Of a DNA stretch of 64,000 nt, positions 17,801 through 25,806 are shown one piece after another (within the stretch, counting starts at the first letter, position 1; each line of letters starts with the position of its first letter). This DNA comes from Massilia phosphatilytica (GTDB taxonomy: Bacteria > Pseudomonadota > Gammaproteobacteria > Burkholderiales > Burkholderiaceae_D), in assembly GCF_002968015.1 (NCBI RefSeq), contig NZ_PUIP01000010.1:124001-188000 (forward strand). Reading direction: 5' to 3'. The translations under genes and the position numbers were made by a program. Under the pieces are notes generated by a model. The model did not search any database, was not told where the DNA came from, and saw nothing but the letters and a program-made list of their open reading frames with translations.

Positions 17801-18892
17801 CGACGGATGCGTCCATTCGAGCTTGAACGTGGCGACGGGCGCATCGTGGATCTTGCCCAGGTTGTGGTCGATACGCGTGACGTCGAGCCAGTCGCCGTTA
17901 GGGTCGACCATGCGCCACGACGCCAGGTTGTCCAGCGCCGTGCCCCACAGGACGGCCTTCTTGCCACCCGCGTTCATCGCGATGTTCCCGCCGATGCACG
18001 AGGCGTGCGCGGACGTCGGGTCGACGGCGAACACGAAGCCGGCCTTCTCGGCCGCCTGCGACACGCGCTGCGTGACGACGCCGGCGCCCGTGAAGATCGT
18101 CGCGTAATCGCGGTCGACGCCTGGCAGGCGCGTCATCTCGACCTCGCCCATCTGCAGCAGTTTTTCCGTGTTGATCACGGCCGACATCGGCGACAGCGGA
18201 ATCGCACCGCCCGTGTAGCCGGTGCCGCCGCCGCGCGGGATGATGGTCAGTCCGAGTTCGATACAGCCCTTCACCAGGCCGGCCATCTCGTCTTCCGAAT
18301 CCGGCACTAGGACGAGGAACGGGTATTCGACGCGCCAGTCGGTGGCATCCGTCACGTGCGACGTGCGGTGCATGCCGTCGAAGCGGATATTGCGCTTGTC
18401 CGTGTAGCGGCCCAGCACGGCCTTGGCGCGCTTGCGCAGGTCGTAGGTATCCGCGAACTCGCGGCCGAAGTCGTCGACGGCCTTGCGCGCGGCGACGAGC
18501 AGCTGCTCGACGGCGGCGCTGCGGCGCGCGGCCGTGGCCGGATCGGACTCGCCGGCATCGACGGTCAGGCGGCGCTTGTCGACTTCCGCCAGGCGGTGAT
18601 GCAATGCCTCGATCAGCTTGGCGCGGCGCTTCGGATTGTCCAGCAGGTCGTCCTGCAGGTACGGATTGCGGCGCACGACCCAGATGTCACCCAGGACTTC
18701 GTACAGCATGCGTGCCGAGCGCCCGGTCTGGCGGGCACCGCGCAATTCGTCCAGCAACTGCCACGATGACTCGCCCAGCAGCCGGATCACGATCTCGCGA
18801 TCGGAGAACGACGTGTAGTTATAAGGGATTTCGCGCAGCCGGATGGGCGCGTTTTCTTCGAGCAGGGCGTGGATATTGGCAGGAGCGTTCAT
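14885..18892 (-). CDS. Giant DUF3683/FAD-binding/Fe-S 2-hydroxyacid dehydrogenase-like oxidoreductase
   Basis: 1335 residues in one intact frame. Domains in order: DUF3683 (about 10-90); FAD-binding PCMH domain with TIIPRGGGTGYTGGA near residue 225; FAD-oxidase C-terminal domain with LHMHAGDGNVHTNLP and GEHGIG; two ferredoxin motifs, CLRCGKCKPVC (about 870) and CTVCHKCVTPC (about 930); and two GlpC/CCG-type domains with CCGYPQRG (about 1112) and CCGESGTF (about 1235). The parts match D-lactate/D-2-hydroxyglutarate dehydrogenases fused to their Fe-S partner. It probably oxidises a 2-hydroxyacid and passes electrons to quinones; the substrate is unproven. It heads the oxidoreductase-HIT-DUF971 operon. 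Confidence 0.92.
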   Translation of the reverse strand: MNAPANIHALLEENAPIRLREIPYNYTSFSDREIVIRLLGESSWQLLDELRGARQTGRSARMLYEVLGDIWVVRRNPYLQDDLLDNPKRRAKLIEALHHRLAEVDKRRLTVDAGESDPATAARRSAAVEQLLVAARKAVDDFGREFADTYDLRKRAKAVLGRYTDKRNIRFDGMHRTSHVTDATDWRVEYPFLVLVPDSEDEMAGLVKGCIELGLTIIPRGGGTGYTGGAIPLSPMSAVINTEKLLQMGEVEMTRLPGVDRDYATIFTGAGVVTQRVSQAAEKAGFVFAVDPTSAHASCIGGNIAMNAGGKKAVLWGTALDNLASWRMVDPNGDWLDVTRIDHNLGKIHDAPVATFKLEWTHPSEKGAPKGQPFRTETLAIEGRRFRKEGLGKDVTDKFLAGLPGIQKEGTDGLITSSRWILHKMPKFTRTVALEFFGQARDAIPSIVEIKDYLDSLPKSGKPEFASLRLAGLEHLDERYLRAVGYATKSKRGTLPKMALFGDIVGDDENAVALATSEVVRLANMRVGEGFVAVSPEARKKFWLDRSRTAAIARHTNAFKINEDVVIPLNRMGEYTDGIERINVELSIKNKLQLVEELHAYFASGNLEVTKADDATGEGVSKEEILGDRPQQGDDLLARVSARWTWILANLDQPLGAVLDKLADFGLDGLTGTFQARLAQQPGAKLFDVVQDHTVRVSWKQEIRAPLRQIFNGAAYEPILAEATAIHKRVLRSRVFVALHMHAGDGNVHTNLPVNSDDYAMLQDAHKAVERIMKLARSLDGVISGEHGIGITKLEFLTEDEIRDFRDYKQRVDPEGRFNKGKLLNSDTAYADLRNAYTPSFGLMGHESLIMQQSDIGEIANSVKDCLRCGKCKPVCTTHVPQSNLLYSPRDKILATSALIEAFLYEEQTRRGVSIRHWEEFEDVSDHCTVCHKCVTPCPVNIDFGDVSMNMRNLLRKMDKRSFKPAHRAGMFFLNATDPTTINAMRKGMIDWGYKAQRLGATVLKAVAKEQTKAPPPTTGKAPIREQVIHFVNKKMPGNLPKKTARALLDIEDDKIIPIIRNPKVTNADTEAVFYFPGCGSERLFSQVGLATQAMLWEVGVQTVLPPGYLCCGYPQRGAGQYDKADKMVTDNRVLFHRMANTLNYLDIKTVVVSCGTCYDSLANYEFDKIFPGCRLIDIHEYLMEKGVKLEGVTGTRYMYHDPCHTPMKLQDSVKTVNALVQTVDNVKIEKNDRCCGESGTFAVSRPDISTQVRFRKEQEMVKGADKLREDGFTGDVKILTSCPSCLQGLSRYNDDSGTTADYIVVEMARHLLGENWLPNYVANANNGGIERVLV

Positions 18893-19112
18893 GGGGAGAT
18901 CGACTGTCTTACTGACGCGTAGGACTGTCTATTCTAGCTTATTGCGATGCACCACGCTGGGGAAGGAATAATTTTTGCAACGGCCGGGAAGCAGAAACAG
19001 ACAGAAAACCGCGCTTTCGATCAAATTTGTTTTGGCTGAACGCAATAATTTCCAGCAAAAGCTCGGCATGATGAAAGAACAGGCATCTTATCCACGCCGG
19101 ATGGACGCCTCT

Positions 19113-19616
19113 TTACCCGAACAGCTTGCTGCTCATCTGCCCCAGCCACTTCCACCACCCATCCGGCACGTACAGCAGCGTGACCGTCATGAACACGTAG
19201 CGCCCGAACTTGCCGATGGCCATATAGATCACGCTGGGCCAGAACGGCAGGTGCAGCCAGCCGGCCAGCGTGCACAGCGGGTCGCCGATGCCGGGCACCC
19301 ACGACAGCAGCATCGTCTTCGCGCCGTAGCGCTTGAGCCAGTGGAACCAGCGCGACGAGCGTTCCTTCGCGAAGGCGACCTTGGCGCGGTAGCCGATCCA
19401 GTAATCGACGATGCCGCCCAGCGTGTTGCCCAGCGTGGCGACGAGGACGGTGGGCCAGAACATCGCGGGATTCGCTTTCACGACGGCGAACACGGCAGGC
19501 TCGGAGCCGAGCGGCAGCAGGGTCGCGGAGACAAAGGCGATGAGGAATACCGACGTGAGCCCGACGGTGGGCACGGCGAGGAATTTCAGCAGCCACAGGA
19601 CGGCGGATTCGATCAT
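19113..19616 (-). CDS. YqaA-type DedA/SNARE-associated membrane protein
   Basis: 167-residue inner-membrane protein of the VTT/DedA superfamily, YqaA subgroup. It has hydrophobic segments at SVFLIAFVSATLLPLGSEP, FWPTVLVATLGNTLGGIVDYWIG and VIYMAIGKFGRYVFMTV. The diagnostic LGNTLGGIVDYWIGYRA and SWVPGIGDPLCTLAGWL are present. Related proteins affect membrane lipid scrambling and envelope homeostasis. The 220-bp gap before it on the minus-strand side (18893-19112) holds no gene that I can see. Confidence 0.88.
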   Translation of the reverse strand: MIESAVLWLLKFLAVPTVGLTSVFLIAFVSATLLPLGSEPAVFAVVKANPAMFWPTVLVATLGNTLGGIVDYWIGYRAKVAFAKERSSRWFHWLKRYGAKTMLLSWVPGIGDPLCTLAGWLHLPFWPSVIYMAIGKFGRYVFMTVTLLYVPDGWWKWLGQMSSKLFG

Positions 19617-19795
19617 CGGCAGGAAAGGATGGACGGAGAATGGATGGGTCCATTACATTATAATGAGGAGAAACACCTCGCAACGACACGGTACGCCAGG
19701 CTCTACCAAGCCAGCTTGCCGCACTGCTCGCCTCGGTTACCCACCAAGCAGGACAGTCAGCGTCGCCCCGGAACCCGAACAGCCCCGCAACGATC

Positions 19796-21328
19796 ATGAC
19801 TACCGACTACCTCAAGAAAATCCTCACCGCGCGCGTCTACGACGTGGCCGTCGAAACCCCGCTGGAATACGCCCCCAGCCTGTCGAAGCGCACCGACAAC
19901 AAGATTTACCTGAAGCGCGAGGACATGCAGAGCGTGTTCAGCTTCAAGCTGCGCGGCGCCTACAACAAGATGGCGAACCTGTCGGAGTCGCAAATGAAAC
20001 GCGGCGTGATTTGCGCGTCGGCCGGTAACCACGCGCAGGGTGTCGCCATGTCGGCGGCCCGGCTGAATTGCCGCGCCGTGATCGTCATGCCGACCACCAC
20101 GCCCAGCGTGAAAGTGGATGCGGTACGCGCATTCGGCGGCAGCAACGTGGAAGTCGTCCTGCACGGCGAGTCGTACACCGATGCGTTCAACCATGCGCAG
20201 ATGCTGGAAAAAGAGCAGAAGCTGGCGTTCGTGCACCCGTTCGACGATCCGGACGTCATCGCCGGCCAGGGCACGATCGGCGTCGAGATCCTGCGCCAGC
20301 ATTCGGCGCCGATCCACGCGATCTTCCTCGCGATCGGCGGCGGTGGCCTGATCAGCGGCGTGGCCGCGTACGTGAAGCAGATCCGCCCCGACATCAAGAT
20401 CATCGGCGTGCAGACGAACGATTCGGACGCGATGGCGCGCAGCCTGAAGGCCGGCGAGCGCATCACGCTGCCGGACGTCGGCCTGTTCGCGGACGGCACC
20501 GCCGTGCGCCTGGTCGGCGCGGAGACGTTCCGCCTGTGCCAGGAACTGGTCGATGAAATCATCATCGTCGACAACGACGCGCTGTGCGCCGCCATCAAGG
20601 ACGTGTTCACCGACACGCGCAGCATCGTCGAACCGTCCGGCGCGCTGGCCATCGCGGGCGCCAAGGCGTATGTGGAACGTTCGCAGATGTCCAAGAATCC
20701 GGTGCGCGGCGAGACGCTCGTCGCCGTCGCCTGCGGTGCCAACATGAACTTCGACCGCCTGCGCTTCGTCGCCGAGCGCGCCGAACTGGGCGAGGCGCGC
20801 GAAGCCGTGTTCGCCGTGACGATCCCCGAGCAGCGCGGCAGCTTCAAGCGCTTCTGCGCGCTGATCGGCCCGCGCAACGTCACCGAGTTCAACTACCGCA
20901 TCAGCGACGCGGACGAAGCCCACGTGTTCGTCGGCGTGCAGATCGGCAGCCGCAGCGAATCGGGCACCGTCGCGCGCACGTTCGAGGAACACGGCTTCCG
21001 CACCCTCGACCTCACGCACGACGAACTGGCCAAGCAGCACGTGCGCCACCTCGTCGGCGGCAAGAGCGGGCTCGCGCACGACGAGCTGCTATACCGCTTC
21101 GAATTCCCGGAACGCCCGGGCGCGCTGATGCGCTTCCTGGACAGCATGGCCCCGAACTGGAACATCTCGCTGTTCCATTACCGGAACCAGGGCGGCGACG
21201 TGGGCCGCATCCTCGTCGGCCTGCAGGTGCCGTCGGGCGAGATGGACGAGTTCCGCCAGTTCCTCGCGACGCTCGGTTACCGCTATTGGGACGAGAGCGC
21301 GAATCCGGTCTACAAGCTGTTCCTGTAA
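19796..21328 (+). CDS. ilvA: Biosynthetic threonine ammonia-lyase
   Basis: 510 residues, the normal length for the biosynthetic enzyme, which makes 2-oxobutanoate from threonine as the first step of isoleucine synthesis. The PLP lysine is K51 in SVFSFKLRGAYNK. The phosphate-binding Gly loop is AIGGGGLISGVA. Two ACT-like regulatory domains follow (EQRGSFKRFCALIGPRNVTEF and ERPGALMRFLDSMAPNWNIS), consistent with isoleucine/valine allostery. TATAAT at 19659-19664 is a possible -10. The leader shows no obvious peptide attenuator. Confidence 0.97.
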   Translation: MTTDYLKKILTARVYDVAVETPLEYAPSLSKRTDNKIYLKREDMQSVFSFKLRGAYNKMANLSESQMKRGVICASAGNHAQGVAMSAARLNCRAVIVMPTTTPSVKVDAVRAFGGSNVEVVLHGESYTDAFNHAQMLEKEQKLAFVHPFDDPDVIAGQGTIGVEILRQHSAPIHAIFLAIGGGGLISGVAAYVKQIRPDIKIIGVQTNDSDAMARSLKAGERITLPDVGLFADGTAVRLVGAETFRLCQELVDEIIIVDNDALCAAIKDVFTDTRSIVEPSGALAIAGAKAYVERSQMSKNPVRGETLVAVACGANMNFDRLRFVAERAELGEAREAVFAVTIPEQRGSFKRFCALIGPRNVTEFNYRISDADEAHVFVGVQIGSRSESGTVARTFEEHGFRTLDLTHDELAKQHVRHLVGGKSGLAHDELLYRFEFPERPGALMRFLDSMAPNWNISLFHYRNQGGDVGRILVGLQVPSGEMDEFRQFLATLGYRYWDESANPVYKLFL

Positions 21329-21339
21329 TGCATGGCGTC

Positions 21340-21366
21340 GTGATTGATGCCACTGGCATCAATCAC
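21340..21366 (+). other. Perfect 12-bp stem-loop between ilvA and queF
   Basis: GTGATTGATGCC-ACT-GGCATCAATCAC, starting 12 bases after the ilvA stop. The stem is fully paired with a 3-nt loop. No T-tract follows (AACTTGCGTTAACC), so a standard intrinsic terminator is doubtful. A 3'-end-stabilising hairpin, a Rho-linked end or a dyad operator are alternatives. Confidence 0.7.
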
Positions 21367-21486
21367 AACTTGCGTTAACCGGACGCGCAACGATCGCGGG
21401 AAAGGTGTACGATACGCCGCTTTGCCGCCGCCGGACCGGCATCGTCACGCACGTCACAAGCATGTGCCCGGCATCGAGAACACACC

Positions 21487-22317
21487 ATGACCAATACCCC
21501 TGAACAATCGCCTCTTGGCAAGAACTCGGCCTACCAGACCGAGTACGCGCCGGAGCTGCTGTTTCCCATCGCGCGCCAGCAAAAGCGCGATGAACTCGGC
21601 CTGTCGGGCACCCTGCCCTTCTTCGGCGTCGACATCTGGAATGCCTATGAATTGTCGTGGCTGAACATGCGCGGCAAGCCGCAGGTCGCCATCGCGACCT
21701 TCACGGTGCCGGCGGATTCGCCCAACATCGTCGAATCGAAATCCTTCAAGCTCTACCTGAATTCGTTCAACCAGACCCGGCTGGCCAACACGGACGCCCT
21801 GCTGGCCCTGCTGCGCGAAGACCTGTCGAACGCGGTCGGCGCGCCCGTGCACGCGACGCTGACCTTGCCCGAGGACTTCGACAAACTCAAAATGGGCGAG
21901 CTGGACGGCCTCCTGCTCGACCGCCTCGACGTCGAGATCGACAATTACAGCCCGTCGCCGGAACTCCTCAAGGCCAACCACGAGGAAGCCGCGGTCGAGG
22001 AAACCCTCGTGTCGCACCTGCTCAAATCGAACTGCCTCGTCACCGGCCAGCCGGACTGGGGCAGCGTGCAGATCCGCTATGTCGGTCCGCAAATCGACCA
22101 GGAAAGCCTGCTGCGCTACCTGATCGGTTTCCGCGAGCACAACGAATTCCACGAGCAATGTGTTGAGCGCATCTTCACGGACATCCTGCGCCAGTGCAAG
22201 CCGAGCAAGCTGGCCGTTTACGCCCGCTATACCCGGCGCGGCGGCTTGGACATCAATCCGTGGCGCGCCAATTTCAGTACCGCCAAACCGCCGAATTTGC
22301 GTGCCGCGCGCCAATGA
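21487..22317 (+). CDS. queF: NADPH-dependent 7-cyano-7-deazaguanine reductase (long form)
   Basis: 276-residue QueF of the E. coli-like bimodular type. It reduces the nitrile preQ0 to preQ1 in queuosine synthesis. The signature ESKSFKLYLNSFNQTR lies in the N-terminal half. The catalytic Cys is in SNCLVTGQPDWGSVQIRY near residue 182. The C-terminus has IRY.GPQIDQESLLRYLIGFR.HNEFHEQCVERIF. It starts 158 bp after ilvA and is probably its own unit. Confidence 0.96.
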   Translation: MTNTPEQSPLGKNSAYQTEYAPELLFPIARQQKRDELGLSGTLPFFGVDIWNAYELSWLNMRGKPQVAIATFTVPADSPNIVESKSFKLYLNSFNQTRLANTDALLALLREDLSNAVGAPVHATLTLPEDFDKLKMGELDGLLLDRLDVEIDNYSPSPELLKANHEEAAVEETLVSHLLKSNCLVTGQPDWGSVQIRYVGPQIDQESLLRYLIGFREHNEFHEQCVERIFTDILRQCKPSKLAVYARYTRRGGLDINPWRANFSTAKPPNLRAARQ

Positions 22318-22653
22318 ACAATGCAGATGGGTGATTTTTGATCGTTCGTCCCCATCTACAGTGTACGTTTCCGGCGACATCCTTCACGAAGTTTCCGGAT
22401 GTGTAAAACGGCAAATTAGCGCTAGAAAAATCGGTAAAAGAGGCCCCGGGCAGACGTTTCATGCGTAATTCCCGGGATTTCGTGGCGGAAATTGCGCATG
22501 CCAGTTAGTCGGGTGCGAGGTCTTTACGCGAAGGTTTGCGGCAGGGATCAAACAGGTATCGGACGGCGTGCAAAATCGAATTACACGGCCATAAAACAGG
22601 CCTATAATTCCCGCTCGCAAGCACCCCAGGGTGCACCGCAATAGAAGCGTGTT
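22318..22653 (+). other. Intergenic region upstream of ptsN
   Basis: 335 bp without a credible gene; short frames here have poor codon use. It contains a candidate ptsN -10 (TATAAT, 22603-22608) about 45 bases before the ATG, with a weak -35. A small dyad (ACATCC...GGATGT) lies around 22378-22406. The region is more AT-rich than its flanks. Confidence 0.5.
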
Positions 22654-23136
22654 ATGACTAATCTAAGCAAAATTCTCTCGCTCGAGAACGTGCAGCTGGA
22701 CATTGAAGTGTCGAGCAAGAAGCGCGCCTTCGAGCAGGCCGGCCTGATCTTCGAGAACAACTGCGGCATCGCCCGCTCCACCGTGTCGGACAATCTGTTC
22801 GCACGCGAGCGTCTCGGTTCGACGGGTCTCGGTCACGGCGTCGCCGTACCGCACGGTCGCATCAAGGGCAGCAAAAGCCTCAAATCGCCGCTGGCCGCGT
22901 TCGTGCGCCTGGCCGAACCGATTCCGTTCGAATCGCCGGACGGCCAACCGGTGAAACTGCTCTTTTTCCTGCTGATCCCGGACCACGTGACGCAACAACA
23001 CCTGGAAATCCTGTCGGAGATCGCGGAACTGTTCTCGGACGAGGCGATCCGCACGGCGTTGACGACGGACATGGATCCGAAGTCCGTCTACGAACGCATC
23101 ATCAACTGGCAGCCGAGCCTGCAGGCCCTCGGCTGA
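22654..23136 (+). CDS. ptsN: PTS IIA-like nitrogen-regulatory protein (EIIA-Ntr)
   Basis: 160-residue EIIA-Ntr of the regulatory phosphotransferase system. It accepts phosphate from NPr and modulates potassium and nitrogen functions. The phospho-acceptor is H67 in GLGHGVAVPHGRI. Typical N-terminal sequence is SKILSLENVQLDIEVSSKKRAFEQAG. It is first gene of ptsN-hprK-rapZ. In many betaproteobacteria these genes directly follow hpf; here they point away and are separated from it by three unrelated genes. Confidence 0.96.
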   Translation: MTNLSKILSLENVQLDIEVSSKKRAFEQAGLIFENNCGIARSTVSDNLFARERLGSTGLGHGVAVPHGRIKGSKSLKSPLAAFVRLAEPIPFESPDGQPVKLLFFLLIPDHVTQQHLEILSEIAELFSDEAIRTALTTDMDPKSVYERIINWQPSLQALG

Positions 23137-23152
23137 CCTTGCGAAAGGCACC

Positions 23153-24088
23153 ATGCTGCAGACCCCGCTGACGATCCAACGGCTGTACGACGATAACCGC
23201 GACAGCCTGCAACTGGGCTGGTTCGCCGGATTCCCGGGCGGAGAACGCCAGATTTCCGGCGACGCCGTCTCTGCCGCGGACCAGGTCGGCCACCTGAACC
23301 TGATCCACCCGGGTCGCATGCAGGTGTTCGGTCACCAGGAACTGAATTATTACCAGCGCTTGAAATCCGGCTCGCGCAGCCACCTGATCGGCGAACTGAT
23401 CGCGGGCGGTCCGCCGGCGCTGTTCATCGCGCAGGGTCTCGACACCCCGCCGGACATCCTCGCCATCTGCGACGAGCAGAACATCCCGCTGTTCTCGACG
23501 CCGCTGCCGGCCGCGCAGGTCATCGACTACCTGCGCGTGTACCTGTCGAAGAAGCTGGCGCAGCGCGTCATCATGCACGGCGTGTTCATGGACGTGCTGG
23601 GCGTGGGCGTGCTGATCACGGGCGACTCGGGGCTGGGCAAGAGCGAGCTGGGCCTGGAACTGATCTCGCGCTCGCACGGCCTCGTGGCCGACGACGCCGT
23701 CGAATTCTCGCGCATCGCCCCGAACATGATCGAGGGCCGCTGCCCGCCGCTGCTGCAGAACCTGCTCGAAGTGCGCGGCCTGGGCCTGCTGGACATCAAG
23801 GCGATCTTCGGCGAGACGGCCGTGCGCCGCAAGATGCGGTTAAAACTGATCGTCCACCTCGTCAAGCGCGGCGCGCTGGACGAAGAGGTCGAACGCCTGC
23901 CCTTCCACTTCCCGACCGAAGACGTGCTGGGCCTGCCGATCCGCAAAGTCGTGATCCCCGTCGCGGCCGGCCGCAACATCGCGGTGCTGCTGGAGGCTGC
24001 CGTGCGCAATACGATCCTGCAGCTGCGCGGGATCGATACGCTGCAAGAGTTCATGGAGCGGCAAAGACAGGCGATGAGCAGCGACTGA
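23153..24088 (+). CDS. hprK: HPr kinase/phosphorylase
   Basis: 311 residues. It phosphorylates and dephosphorylates a serine of HPr. The Walker A loop is GDSGLGKSE at residues 157-165. The conserved histidine is in MHGVFMD, and the HprK signature EVRGLGLLDIKAIFG is followed by the K-loop (EDVLGLPIRKVVIPVAAGRN). It starts 16 bp after ptsN, with GAAAGG as ribosome site. In proteobacteria it is thought to serve the PTS-Ntr and cell-envelope control rather than sugar catabolite repression. Confidence 0.97.
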   Translation: MLQTPLTIQRLYDDNRDSLQLGWFAGFPGGERQISGDAVSAADQVGHLNLIHPGRMQVFGHQELNYYQRLKSGSRSHLIGELIAGGPPALFIAQGLDTPPDILAICDEQNIPLFSTPLPAAQVIDYLRVYLSKKLAQRVIMHGVFMDVLGVGVLITGDSGLGKSELGLELISRSHGLVADDAVEFSRIAPNMIEGRCPPLLQNLLEVRGLGLLDIKAIFGETAVRRKMRLKLIVHLVKRGALDEEVERLPFHFPTEDVLGLPIRKVVIPVAAGRNIAVLLEAAVRNTILQLRGIDTLQEFMERQRQAMSSD

Positions 24089-24159
24089 CGTTGTTGCAAA
24101 TACCTCAACCATAAGCCTTGTGCGGTGCGGCAAACACGTGCCGATGCTATCATCGGCGC

Positions 24160-25023
24160 ATGCGCATCCTACTCATCACCGGTATCTCGGGCTCCGGTAA
24201 ATCCGTCGCCCTGAACGTCCTCGAAGACGCAGGCTACTACTGCGTCGACAACCTGCCTCCCGCCCTGCTGCCGGCTCTCGTCGGCAGCATCGAAGGCGAC
24301 GAAACCAGGCGCATTGCCGTCGCCGTCGACGCGCGCAGCGCCGAATCGCTGGCCGAGCTGCCGACGACGGTCGCCGCCCTGCGCGAGGAAGGCCACCAGG
24401 TCAAGGTGATCTTCCTGACTGCCAGCACGCACTCGCTCGTCGCCCGTTTTTCCGAAACGCGCCGCAGCCATCCGCTGTCGCACGAACTGCGTCCGGGCGA
24501 GAACCCGGCGTCGCGCCGCACGCTGATCGAATGCATTTCGGAAGAACGCGATCGCCTGGGGCAGATCGAGAAGATGGGCCACGTGATCGACACGTCCGAA
24601 CTGTCGGCCAACAAGCTGCGTGCCTGGGTCAAGGAACTGGCCGAGGTCACCTACGCGCCGCTGACGCTGTATTTCGAATCGTTCGCCTTCAAGCGCGGCG
24701 TGCCGCTCGACGCCGACTTCGTGTTCGACGTGCGCGCCGTGCCGAATCCGTATTACGACCTCACCTTGCGCCCGCTGACCGGCAAGGACGCGCCGGTGAT
24801 CGCCTTCCTCGACGCCCAGCCGCAGGCGGCCGAACTGCTGTCCGACATCCGCGCGTTCATCGCCAAGTGGTTGCCGTCGTTCAAGAAGGACAACCGCAGC
24901 TATCTCACCGTGGCCGTCGGTTGCACGGGCGGGCAGCACCGCTCCGTGTACATGGCGGAGCGGCTCGGCGCGTATTTCAGCGAGACCGAACGCGTCGTCG
25001 TGCGCCACCGCGAGCAGCCGTAG
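24160..25023 (+). CDS. rapZ: RNase adapter protein RapZ
   Basis: 287 residues. It begins MRILLITGISGSGKS with the Walker A at residues 8-15. The C-terminal domain carries TVAVGCTGGQHRSVYMAERL. In E. coli RapZ steers RNase E to small RNAs controlling glucosamine-6-phosphate synthase; the same role is inferred. The start at 24160 is chosen over an in-frame ATG at 24118 because homologues start here. It ends one base before the convergent aminoglycoside-kinase-like gene. Confidence 0.96.
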   Translation: MRILLITGISGSGKSVALNVLEDAGYYCVDNLPPALLPALVGSIEGDETRRIAVAVDARSAESLAELPTTVAALREEGHQVKVIFLTASTHSLVARFSETRRSHPLSHELRPGENPASRRTLIECISEERDRLGQIEKMGHVIDTSELSANKLRAWVKELAEVTYAPLTLYFESFAFKRGVPLDADFVFDVRAVPNPYYDLTLRPLTGKDAPVIAFLDAQPQAAELLSDIRAFIAKWLPSFKKDNRSYLTVAVGCTGGQHRSVYMAERLGAYFSETERVVVRHREQP

Positions 25024-25024
25024 G

Positions 25025-25792
25025 TCAGAAGAATTCGTCGAGCAGCCGGTAGAAGCTGCTCTTCGCAGCATCGAACGTCGCGCCGTACGCGTCCAGGAAC
25101 GGCGCGACCCACTCCTCTCCCAATTCCTCCGCGATGTCGCGCGTGGCCAGCGCCAGGTCTTGCCAGCGGTCCGCCACGCCGAGGCGGCCGCAATCGATCC
25201 AGCCCGTGCGGCCCGCAGCGTCGACGATCAGGTTCGGCAGGCACGCGTCGCCGTGCGTGACGACGAGGTCTTCGCTGCGCGGTGCCTGCGCGGCGAGACG
25301 GGCGAACAGCGCGGCGGGTGCCATGCCCTGGTGTTCGTCGTCGAGATCGTCCTCGTCCACGAGGCCCGCGTCCATGCGCGTCCGGGCGCGCTCGATGCGC
25401 CGCGCCGCGCGGTGGTCGAACGGACACGTGGCCGGATCGAGCGCATGCAGCGCGCGCAGTGCCGCCGCCAGCCGCTCGACGGCGACTCCCGGTTCGAGGC
25501 CGGCGGCCAGCAGGTCGCGTCCCGGCACGGCCCCCAGCAGCAGCCAATCCGTCCCGTCTTCCGACGCGGCATCGAGCACCGGCGCGCACGGGATCCCGGT
25601 GCCGGCCAGCCAGCGCAACCTCTCCCCTTCGTCGCGCAATTCGGCCAGCGGACCGGCCGGTTCGAATTTCGCGAACAGGACGGGTTGGCCGGGTGCGTCG
25701 AGGCGGAACACGTCCGCTTCCGAACAACCGATGTCCTGGCGCGTCCAGCGGTAGCCGGCCAGGCGTGTCTTCCAGGCAGCAGGTGTGTTCAT
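25025..25792 (-). CDS. APH(3')-type aminoglycoside phosphotransferase homologue
   Basis: 255-residue protein with the APH fold. The Brenner motif is VVTHGDACLPNLIVD (catalytic Asp about residue 190), followed by the metal-binding segment GWIDCGRLGVADRWQDLALATRDI, both hallmarks of APH(3') enzymes. The N-terminal WTRQDIGCSEADVFRL also fits. Length is close to the usual 260-270. GC content is like its neighbours, so it looks like a chromosomal housekeeping homologue rather than a recently acquired cassette. It may or may not give resistance. It is tail-to-tail with rapZ. Confidence 0.9.
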   Translation of the reverse strand: MNTPAAWKTRLAGYRWTRQDIGCSEADVFRLDAPGQPVLFAKFEPAGPLAELRDEGERLRWLAGTGIPCAPVLDAASEDGTDWLLLGAVPGRDLLAAGLEPGVAVERLAAALRALHALDPATCPFDHRAARRIERARTRMDAGLVDEDDLDDEHQGMAPAALFARLAAQAPRSEDLVVTHGDACLPNLIVDAAGRTGWIDCGRLGVADRWQDLALATRDIAEELGEEWVAPFLDAYGATFDAAKSSFYRLLDEFF

Positions 25793-25806
25793 ATGGCTCC
25801 TTCAGT

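Noticed and set aside
14960..18310. Plus-strand open frame of 1116 codons
   Set aside because: Antisense to the giant oxidoreductase, whose motifs are intact. Long antisense frames are common in high-GC genes.
22318..22653. Short minus-strand frames in the queF-ptsN gap
   Set aside because: Poor codon use, no ribosome sites and no similarity to known proteins.
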